The notes beneath the pieces are model-generated. The model had not been told where the DNA came from, ran no database searches, and saw only the letters and a list, made by a program, of their open reading frames with translations. A program made the translations under genes and the position numbers. Source: a virus. From it: a stretch of 56,671 nt of DNA. The DNA is taken from IMG/VR virus record IMGVR_UViG_3300014838_000024, positions 1 through 56,671 of that record. One strand, 5' to 3'. Shown piece by piece: positions 44,088 through 51,181 of the stretch (position 1 is the stretch's first letter; every line of letters begins with the position of its first letter).

Positions 44088-46684
44088 CTGCCCAGAGCCT
44101 TTTCAATGATCCCTGGGATTTCGATTTCAGTGGCCCCATTTGGGATGACGATCTCCTTGGCCCAACTGGGATAGAAGATCGACACTTCGCCACCGAGTTT
44201 CACTTGATCGTGCCAAATGTCAGGGTGATCCTGCCATTGAACAGCCTTGACCAGGTGTTCATTGACGTAAGCTACGACTCGAGTGTCGTCTCGAACGAGC
44301 GCATAGCCTGCATCATGGATTTGAGCGCAGGGTCTTATGTCCAAACGGTGATCGCTCTTGCGAACTTTCCCCATGAACTCAACCCATGCTCGGGAATTTA
44401 AGAGACACCAGCTCTGCCCAAGTGCATTACCTGCACTTCGACCTTCAGCCTCAGCCTCTTGTGGTGTTTTGCCGTTGCCCCTGATGACTTGTGCGAGCAG
44501 TGGAGTGCGAACTCTCAGCCCAAAAGCCACTGTGACATATCCATCTATGCAGGCTCTATCCAATTTAGCTGCAACCCAGTCGATTGAGACTTTGTACAGT
44601 TCCTTGAAGCTTGCTTCGATGCGCTTGGCTTCATCCAAAGAGAACCCGCAATTCTTCATCAAGGTGGAGAAAGTCCCTTGATAAGTCAGAGCAAAGGTAG
44701 GTGGCTTGGAGTCTTGCCGAAGCTTTTTATATTTACCCTGTATGGAGTTGATCGAGTCCACACTGATCGGGTCAATATCCGGCATAAGATTGGTCCAATA
44801 GCTGTAGGCCCTAAGCGAATGACCGTCGTAGCCATCCGTGTACACCTTCAACTTATTTGGATCTTTGGTTGTGAGAGCTGAGATACGATCTTCGAGCGAA
44901 GAGAAATCCAGACCCAGGAGGATCCAACCCAAGGGAGCTTCGATGCAGCTCTTGATAAGCTTTGCATATTTGCTGTTGGCAGGAAGGTTCTGGAGATTGG
45001 GATCACTCGAAGAGAGTCTCCCTGAGAGAGTGCCCCCAAGGTTGAAATTCCCACACAGATAGTGCCAGCCATCAGGCCCAGGAACAGAGTTCTCGAGGGC
45101 CGGAATGAAGGTTTCGAGGATGATCGAGACAGCTGCATAATCGACGAGAGCATCCAGGAAAATGATCACGTCAGGGTTGGTCGTATGGCTCTTCAGAGAT
45201 TTGATGATCTCGGCTTTGGTGCTCGGCTGTTTTGCAGCCGTGTAACCGAGCACAGGAAGCTCCAGCATATTGTAGAGGAGGTCTTGCAGCTGAGGTCCAG
45301 AGTTGGGATTGAACACTTCTCTGGCGTCTGCAAGCGTCACCCTCTTTTTCTTGAGGGTGGCATTCTTCATCGTCACCCATTGCTGGTTGAGTCGATTTGT
45401 GAACTCCTGACCAATCTGGCTGTCCTGGAGTGTGACCACAGCTTTCTGCTCGTCAGCCACGAGGAGAGCCTTCACTTCGACGACTCGTTCCATGTTCACA
45501 GGCAAGCCTGTGAGTTGCATCTGGATAATGTCTCGAGTGGTCGGCTTGAAGAGTGTCTCATAGATCTCGAGCTGCTGATCTGCGACAAGCTTGTCCCAGT
45601 GCTTCTCAAACACGTACCAAGTCGAGCAGGTGTCGATCAGATTGTAACGAAGGAGCTTGCTGAGCTCGATCTTCGTAATGTCCTTGATGTCTTCACCCAA
45701 GGCATAATTGCCGGCGAACTCCTGAGCTTGATCCTTGAGTGAGAGACGGTTCCCAGAGCATGAATTCGTTGCCAAATATGCAATGAGGCGAGTACACTCC
45801 CACATGCCAGGTTTGAGTAAGATGCCCATTCCCAAAAGAAGCCCTTTGGTATCGAGCTGATCCTTCATATAGAGCTGGTAAATCAGCACGTACACGTCGA
45901 AAGAGACCTGATGATAAATCGCCCTTTGAGCCATCCGAGCGAAGAAAAATCTCAGCAACTCTCTGACTTGCTCGTTGCGAACTTGTTTCCCGAAGACACC
46001 CTCGATCGGCTCGTCCAGAGGCTCGTAGTCTACGGCGAATGCAACACCCGAATGTTTGTCCCAGGAGAAGGCGATCGTTCCGATCCCACATGTGTGGTGC
46101 TTGAGTCCGAAGCCTTCTATGTCGATTGTAAGAGGGACGTTTATTTCGATCAGATGATCGAGAGCATCTGAAATCTCTTGGATCGTGCGAGGATAGCTCT
46201 CGCTTTTGATCAGGCCATTGCCGGGATCTGTGTAAGTCCCATTCTTGTGATCCATGAGGGCTACGATGCCCTGAGCGATCTTCACTTGAACCTTCTCCGG
46301 ATCATAGAAGATCGAGCGATAGCTGGGAACGTAGACGACCTTCCAGGGACCGAACACACAGTCCAGGACGTAGCCCAAATTCACGTCGATCTTGGCGCTC
46401 TTGGTGAGCACCTTGAAATATTCAGAGTCATTTACGACCAAATATTCAACATGCAGATCATTGAGCACTGAGGTCAGCTGCTCGTCGATGTAAGCCTTCA
46501 TTTCCTTGGCCGGGGTCTTCTTTTTCCCAGGTGTGTAATGAAGATCGAGGACCAGCACTTCGTTGGGGTCCAAGCCATAAGGGTCGATGTAAGCTTTCCG
46601 GATGTCGTCCTTGCGGATTGAACCAACCAGAAAGCACACCGGATAAGCCGTCAGCACTTCGGGGCTGTAATAAAGATGGTGCAT
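44084..46684 (-). CDS. Family A DNA polymerase with 3'-5' exonuclease domain
   Basis: 866 residues. Residues 1-180 form an N-terminal domain I cannot assign. The exonuclease domain shows LTIDIEG (D188, E190), YHQVSFD (D263) and RYNLIDTC (Y347, D351). The polymerase has GTLSGRLSSSDPNLQNLP (551-568), motif A LLGLDFSSLEDR (D593), motif B RQDSKPPTFALTYQG (R656, K660, Y668) and motif C QIHDAGY (D791). Motif C is HDA rather than HDE. Length and gene order match the N4-type replicative polymerase. The start ATG 46684 has a GAGAGAAG purine tract upstream. The stop overlaps the next gene. Confidence 0.93.
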   Translation of the reverse strand: MHHLYYSPEVLTAYPVCFLVGSIRKDDIRKAYIDPYGLDPNEVLVLDLHYTPGKKKTPAKEMKAYIDEQLTSVLNDLHVEYLVVNDSEYFKVLTKSAKIDVNLGYVLDCVFGPWKVVYVPSYRSIFYDPEKVQVKIAQGIVALMDHKNGTYTDPGNGLIKSESYPRTIQEISDALDHLIEINVPLTIDIEGFGLKHHTCGIGTIAFSWDKHSGVAFAVDYEPLDEPIEGVFGKQVRNEQVRELLRFFFARMAQRAIYHQVSFDVYVLIYQLYMKDQLDTKGLLLGMGILLKPGMWECTRLIAYLATNSCSGNRLSLKDQAQEFAGNYALGEDIKDITKIELSKLLRYNLIDTCSTWYVFEKHWDKLVADQQLEIYETLFKPTTRDIIQMQLTGLPVNMERVVEVKALLVADEQKAVVTLQDSQIGQEFTNRLNQQWVTMKNATLKKKRVTLADAREVFNPNSGPQLQDLLYNMLELPVLGYTAAKQPSTKAEIIKSLKSHTTNPDVIIFLDALVDYAAVSIILETFIPALENSVPGPDGWHYLCGNFNLGGTLSGRLSSSDPNLQNLPANSKYAKLIKSCIEAPLGWILLGLDFSSLEDRISALTTKDPNKLKVYTDGYDGHSLRAYSYWTNLMPDIDPISVDSINSIQGKYKKLRQDSKPPTFALTYQGTFSTLMKNCGFSLDEAKRIEASFKELYKVSIDWVAAKLDRACIDGYVTVAFGLRVRTPLLAQVIRGNGKTPQEAEAEGRSAGNALGQSWCLLNSRAWVEFMGKVRKSDHRLDIRPCAQIHDAGYALVRDDTRVVAYVNEHLVKAVQWQDHPDIWHDQVKLGGEVSIFYPSWAKEIVIPNGATEIEIPGIIEKALGS

Positions 46685-46713
46685 GTCGGCTTCTCTCTTT
46701 TCCTTGGTTCAAA

Positions 46714-47214
46714 TCAATAAAGCAGCCGACCGACTGAATAGATTTCCATCTTGGGGACCAGCTTTGAGAACTGTCTCATTGCTCGGAGATCTCCACGAAG
46801 GGTGTATCCAGCATTGTCGGCTCTAGGTTCGTTACCCATGCCCGGAACCAGAACGACAAGGCATTCTGGTAGGGCGTTCCTGATCTCACGGTCGCTTGTG
46901 CAAGGTTTGAGCACCCTGAACAGCATCTGTTTGATCAAGCAGAGGTCGTCCTTGACGGTTTTCTCGTCCCTAAGCCATGCTTCCATGGTGTTGTTCAACG
47001 TAAAATGAAGTGTGGGCTTACACACTCCCTGTTGAACCACGGTCGAGACGCCTGAAGGCATGAACACCTGGCCTCCATAGAGGAAACCATCTGCTGTAAG
47101 GCTCTTCAGGCGCTTGTTCGAGTTGTTGAGTTCGAGAATTACCCCGGCCAATCGACGCTTCTCAGCCTCGAAGAGCTTCTCAAGCACGAAGTTTATAACT
47201 TTGCTGTTGTCCAT
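46714..47214 (-). CDS. Unknown protein between helicase and DNA polymerase
   Basis: 166 residues from ATG 47214; a GTG at 47229 is an alternative start giving 171. The N-terminal third is a charged helix (FVLEKLFEAEKRRLAGVILELN), followed by a beta-rich region with YGGQVFMPSGVSTVVQQG and a C-terminal alpha/beta part (LPECLVVLVPGMGN). No motif recognised. Its conserved-looking position inside the replication operon suggests an accessory role. Confidence 0.6.
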   Translation of the reverse strand: MDNSKVINFVLEKLFEAEKRRLAGVILELNNSNKRLKSLTADGFLYGGQVFMPSGVSTVVQQGVCKPTLHFTLNNTMEAWLRDEKTVKDDLCLIKQMLFRVLKPCTSDREIRNALPECLVVLVPGMGNEPRADNAGYTLRGDLRAMRQFSKLVPKMEIYSVGRLLY

Positions 47215-47232
47215 GACGCATTGTCCCACAAC

Positions 47233-48579
47233 TCAGGCGACAATGCCGCCGTATTTCTCTGAGAGTTCACCGTAGAGGATCACCCGAGAACGAGCTCTGG
47301 TGAAGGCGACATATAGAAGACGAGCAACTGTCGCAGCTTGGTGACAGGTGCTTATGTCTCCCATGTCCAAGAAGACAACATCATAGGTGCTCCCCTGGGC
47401 TTTATGCACAGTGGCTGCATCTCGAGGCCGAAGATCAGGGATCTTGTTCTTCAGGAAGAAGTATCTGTTCCAGTTTTTCGTGCGACTGAAATATTGAACC
47501 AAGGAGGAATAATGATCCCGGTTCACAGGCAGAGGCACATGGTAGAACATCTCCCCGAGTCGGGATTTGAGTGTGGCTGTCCGGATTTCGACGCTCACGT
47601 CATCGTTGACGACGAGCATCTCGGTCTTGGTGGTCTGGTCGATGATCTCGACTTCCTCTTCGACCGATAAACTCTGGTTTCCAATCCGAATTGCCTGGTT
47701 GTTAATTAGAAACTCACCAGATCCATATTCACCAGGAAGGTGACGGACATCTCGGATGTGATCATTGTAAAGAACGACCCGTTTGTTCGTGTAAGCCAGA
47801 ATTCTGGCATCACGAGTTTGTACCTTGAAGGTTGCATTGATCAGATCCTCCATTGTGGTGCTGTCCACCCAGTCGATGACGCCAGGGACAACCTTGATTG
47901 GGTTGAAGACGCCTGTTTCGACGGTGTTCCGGAGCTGCTGACACACGTTCATCAATGCAGGTTGCCCTGCATTACGGACGTTCTCAGTGAGCTCGAAGAA
48001 CGAGAGCCCAGCTCGATGAATGGGTGAGATCGTCTCCATGACTGGAGCCAACTGACAATGATCGCCAACGAAGACGATCTTGCAATTGTGGGTGCCTTCA
48101 CGGATCAACAAAAGCAGCGCCGAATCAACCATATAGGCTTCGTCCACGAAGATGATCTTTCGCTCGTGAACCTGCCAAGCGCCTGTCTTCGTGAGCTTGG
48201 ATTTGCCTGTCGAATAATCGTCCGTGACCTTGAGAGCCAGGAACGAATGGATCGTCTCGGTCGGACGGCCTGTGCTGAGAGAGAGCACTTCAGCCGCCTT
48301 GTTAGTGGTGGCCGTCATCTGCACCGAGTCATACTCGGGTTGGATCCCCATCATCTTGCAGGATTTGAAGTATTCCGGCATTACCTGGTCGATCAACCAG
48401 CCCATTAGGAAGGTCTTACCAACTCCTCCCGGCCCGGAAATGATGATCTCTTTCTCTGGTCCAAAGAGGAACTGAAAGAAGCCGTCAGCAGCTTCTTGTT
48501 GTCCTTGGTTCAAAGACGCCAAAGGAAGTGACGGGGGTGGAGGAGTAGCTTTGGTCTTTTCAGGATAAAAGAAGGACAT
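47233..48579 (-). CDS. SF1B (RecD/Dda-like) DNA helicase
   Basis: 448 residues from ATG 48579, which has GGAGAA upstream; the frame is open 28 codons further but without a good start. Motifs: NQGQQEA Q-like motif (24-30), Walker A SGPGGVGKT (48-56), Walker B IIFVDEA (142-148), motif III FVGDHCQLAPV (170-180), motif V VHKAQGSTYDVV and motif VI LYVAFTRAR near the C-terminus. It unwinds DNA 5'-3' for replication or recombination. N4-like phages carry a helicase at this place, before the DNA polymerase. Confidence 0.9.
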   Translation of the reverse strand: MSFFYPEKTKATPPPPSLPLASLNQGQQEAADGFFQFLFGPEKEIIISGPGGVGKTFLMGWLIDQVMPEYFKSCKMMGIQPEYDSVQMTATTNKAAEVLSLSTGRPTETIHSFLALKVTDDYSTGKSKLTKTGAWQVHERKIIFVDEAYMVDSALLLLIREGTHNCKIVFVGDHCQLAPVMETISPIHRAGLSFFELTENVRNAGQPALMNVCQQLRNTVETGVFNPIKVVPGVIDWVDSTTMEDLINATFKVQTRDARILAYTNKRVVLYNDHIRDVRHLPGEYGSGEFLINNQAIRIGNQSLSVEEEVEIIDQTTKTEMLVVNDDVSVEIRTATLKSRLGEMFYHVPLPVNRDHYSSLVQYFSRTKNWNRYFFLKNKIPDLRPRDAATVHKAQGSTYDVVFLDMGDISTCHQAATVARLLYVAFTRARSRVILYGELSEKYGGIVA

Positions 48580-48593
48580 ACGGGTTCTCCGAC

Positions 48594-48629
48594 AGAGAAA
48601 AACCCTCCTTTTTAGGGGAGGGGTTCTCT
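48594..48629 (-). terminator. Hairpin before the helicase gene, probable terminator of the MazG-like unit
   Basis: AGAGAA / TTCTCT (48594-48599, 48624-48629) enclose CCCTCC / GGAGGG (48603-48608, 48617-48622). On the - strand the inner stem is followed by TTTTTCTC. It lies in the 111-base gap between the MazG-like gene and the helicase and may divide two transcripts. Confidence 0.65.
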
Positions 48630-48690
48630 GCTCGTTATTAAGCGGGTGAAGTGGGAACGACACCCTTCGGAAAAAACCAAATGGTGTAGC

Positions 48691-49149
48691 TTAGTGGGGA
48701 ACGAACTGCCTTAGATTGGGCTTCGAATAGTGAGGCCCTTTCACGATCTTCTGGTTGGCATCAAATATTGCCTGTCCATCGACGAATTTGGACCAGTTGG
48801 AACGGTTCACTTCGTCTACAGCACCCAGAATGTCATAGCGGTTCATGTGAGCGACACCGACTGCGGTGACAATCTGGTCGGCCAAGGCATCGAGGAGCTC
48901 TGTGGTATCCACCACAGAAATTTTGTTGACCTCAGAAGCCTTTAGATGCAATGCCAGACTGTGAAGTGAGACAAGAGCTGCCGTTAACAGAGATTGCGTA
49001 AGACGATCATTGCCTTTCAGGGCGCTGACCATCTCAGCGACTTCCTCAAAATGGACACCGAGAGCTGTCTGTTCGTTTCTCGGTGTCGGCTTTGGAACGG
49101 CTGTCTGGCACCAGGCCAGGGTCTTATTGAGAATTTGGGGATCAAACAT
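48691..49149 (-). CDS. MazG-like nucleotide pyrophosphohydrolase
   Basis: 152 residues. The all-alpha NTP-pyrophosphohydrolase pattern is visible: GVHFEEVAEMVSAL (metal-binding Glu residues at about 34, 35 and 38), then ELLDALADQIVTAVGVAH (Asp at about 87 and 91), and the phage-typical tail EVNRSNWSKF with KIVKGPHYSKPNL. Phage MazG-like proteins hydrolyse nucleotides, perhaps altering (p)ppGpp or dNTP pools. Its start is eight bases inside the end of the HTH gene, so the two are co-transcribed. Confidence 0.8.
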   Translation of the reverse strand: MFDPQILNKTLAWCQTAVPKPTPRNEQTALGVHFEEVAEMVSALKGNDRLTQSLLTAALVSLHSLALHLKASEVNKISVVDTTELLDALADQIVTAVGVAHMNRYDILGAVDEVNRSNWSKFVDGQAIFDANQKIVKGPHYSKPNLRQFVPH

Positions 49150-49498
49150 CTTGGGAGCAGTCCGCGAGTTGCTCAGCTGGAGCGTGCGCCTGACGTTTTG
49201 ACGATATGTCGTCGTTGATCAATGTGGCAATGTAGCTTTTGATGGAAAGAATCTTCTTCTCTTCCATCAGGTCAGCGATGTCGTCTTGGAACTCAGTCGG
49301 GAGTTCGTTGAAGATGTCCTCCATAAAAGCCCGTCGAGTGTCGGCTGGAGGTATCTTGAGTGACTTTAAGCGCAGGGTGATCGAGGTCGGGTGGCAGCGA
49401 AGCTTTTCACCAATCGTCGAAAGTGAGAACCCGAGGCTGTTGAGGCGGGTGATGTCCCGATCAGAGCCCTTTCGATTGCGGCGTAGCACGGTTGACAT
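49142..49498 (-). CDS. Helix-turn-helix protein, probable regulator
   Basis: 118 residues from ATG 49498 with AAAGGA eight bases upstream. Residues ~12-45 (RDITRLNSLGFSLSTIGEKL followed by HPTSITLRLKSLKI) fit a DNA-binding helix-turn-helix similar to resolvase/sigma-type modules. The rest is helical (EDIFNELPTEFQDDIADLM). The 143 bases upstream contain three copies of ACTACCTA, candidate operators for this protein. It precedes the MazG-like gene and follows rIIB. Confidence 0.7.
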   Translation of the reverse strand: MSTVLRRNRKGSDRDITRLNSLGFSLSTIGEKLRCHPTSITLRLKSLKIPPADTRRAFMEDIFNELPTEFQDDIADLMEEKKILSIKSYIATLINDDISSKRQAHAPAEQLADCSQDV

Positions 49499-49525
49499 GC
49501 AATGGTCCTTTAAGAGGGTGAGGGT

Positions 49526-49627
49526 GAAACTACCTACTATATGTTTGAGGAGCACTACCTATAGACTCGCTCCTCCTTGAACGAGCTATAACTTGAGTAG
49601 GGGAAACTACCTAGTAGCTCCCCCTAC
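49526..49627. promoter_or_regulatory. Candidate operator region: three ACTACCTA repeats and a hairpin
   Basis: The 8-base word ACTACCTA occurs at 49529-49536, 49554-49561 and 49606-49613, two of the copies preceded by GAA. The third is inside a hairpin with stem GTAGGGG (49597-49603) / CCCCTAC (49621-49627) and inner CTA/TAG. The region separates rIIB from the HTH gene and is AT-rich around 49535-49545. The most likely function is regulation of the HTH-MazG transcript; no T-tract terminator is seen. Confidence 0.5.
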
Positions 49628-49641
49628 AATTCGTATTCAGT

Positions 49642-51171
49642 TTAGAGATTATCTTCGACGGTTTGCAGCACCAGTTTGGAAGATTTCTCATCCAGACCCA
49701 AAGCCTGCCAACTCAGCTTGACAGTTTTCTTGTGCTCAAGCAGCTCTCGTGCCGCTTTCACGCTCTCTGATGCCAACTTAGCGTTCACAAACGAGTCATA
49801 AAGTCGCAGGGCTTTCTGTTTGCGGCTTTCGACCTCGGCTTTTACCAAGACGACCTCCTTGACAACGGCCTTCGGATCGACCTTGGGCGCACTCAAGGGC
49901 GTCTCAACGTCATCCGGAAGAGCTTCTACCGCCTCAGCCTTTACGATTGCCGGGGCAATCGTGGGGGCTTCGGCTTTAGGAGCCTTCTTGATCGGGTAGA
50001 GTTCACTCCAAGGAGTGATCTTGACGTTCTGTCCCTGGTGTCCCTGGATCCTGACTTCCTCGATTGGCAGGTCATGATCTCCGGTAAGAGCACGTCCAAG
50101 CAAAAGCTGGGCTTGCTCGTTATCGGTAAATGGCTGATTTTTCTTGAGCTTTTGGAAAGCGTCGTCCGAAAGCTCAAACAGGATGTGGTAGCCGCAGACA
50201 CGCATCTTGTTGGCGTCGTGGTTCGGCACAGCGATCACGTCCTCGGGGCGAACCTTGGCCAGAACCACGACATCCCCAAAAAAGCCTCCGACATAGGCTC
50301 GTCGAGCCACATGGAGACCATTGGAGCACTCGTTGGCGCGGTTTGGATCGACAAGCGAAGGATCCATACAGACGTAGGAGCCAACCTGCTGAGAGACCTT
50401 CTGCGTGTGACAATCCACGTAGCCCCGTCTTGTTGGGCTCTGAATGGCCCGCTTCAGGACTTTGTAAATGATGATGCAGCCGTCATCAGCGATGGGGAGA
50501 TCTCCACGCTGAAGAAACTTGAGCAGGTCATCGACTGAGTGCCGGCGTTGATCCGACACAGCCGCAACACGCTGCATGAAGGCGTCCATTCCTTTGGTGG
50601 AAGAAGTCTGCACAGCTCGCTTGAACTGCGGTTTCAGCTTCTCGACGTTGGCAACCACTTTGTCGCCGACGATAGCCACGATGGTTTGATCGCCTTTGTC
50701 GCCTGTGTCCCGATCATGGAACCCAGGCTCATTCGCCGGTTGAGCATTAGCGATGATCTCTTCGGCCACAGAGAGAAGGTGCTCTGCCTGAGTCTCTTTA
50801 TGGCCAGGTACAGAGCCTATGACCATCGGAGGCACAGGTTTCCCTCCAGGGACGGTAATCGCCTCAGCGGCTCTTACAAGCCAGCTGGAGAGCTTGTGCT
50901 TCGCCACTTTGAAGAAACTGATCCCAGTTTTGGTCTGTTCCTGGTAGTCCTTGTACGGATTGCCGTCTTTGGGCTCCTCAAGATCGACCTCAGCGACAGC
51001 ACCAGGTCCAGACGCCAGAGTCGGCGTAATGACCTTGATGATTTTGGCGAGACGATCGTCACCCTGAAAGATGACAACCGTTTCTCCGTCTTCTTTATAG
51101 AGTGTGAGCTGGCGGTCATCGACGACCGCAGCGATCACACGAGTCAGGATAGGTTCGCTTTGAGTTTGCAT
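49642..51171 (-). CDS. rIIB-like protein
   Basis: 509 residues from ATG 51171 (AAGGA nine bases upstream), ten bases after the rIIA-like stop; the frame extends 21 codons upstream but overlaps rIIA. The central region matches rIIB: LLKFLQRGDLPIADDGCIIIYK (about residues 228-249), then VGSYVCMDPSLVDPNRANEC (about 275-294), SNGLHVARRAY and DVIAVPNHDANKMRVCGYH. The C-terminal ~120 residues are an Ala/Lys/Glu-rich linker and helix. rIIA and rIIB act together at the membrane in T4, affecting superinfection and host exclusion responses; N4-like phages often carry both. Confidence 0.83.
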   Translation of the reverse strand: MQTQSEPILTRVIAAVVDDRQLTLYKEDGETVVIFQGDDRLAKIIKVITPTLASGPGAVAEVDLEEPKDGNPYKDYQEQTKTGISFFKVAKHKLSSWLVRAAEAITVPGGKPVPPMVIGSVPGHKETQAEHLLSVAEEIIANAQPANEPGFHDRDTGDKGDQTIVAIVGDKVVANVEKLKPQFKRAVQTSSTKGMDAFMQRVAAVSDQRRHSVDDLLKFLQRGDLPIADDGCIIIYKVLKRAIQSPTRRGYVDCHTQKVSQQVGSYVCMDPSLVDPNRANECSNGLHVARRAYVGGFFGDVVVLAKVRPEDVIAVPNHDANKMRVCGYHILFELSDDAFQKLKKNQPFTDNEQAQLLLGRALTGDHDLPIEEVRIQGHQGQNVKITPWSELYPIKKAPKAEAPTIAPAIVKAEAVEALPDDVETPLSAPKVDPKAVVKEVVLVKAEVESRKQKALRLYDSFVNAKLASESVKAARELLEHKKTVKLSWQALGLDEKSSKLVLQTVEDNL

Positions 51172-51181
51172 TTGGGTTCCT

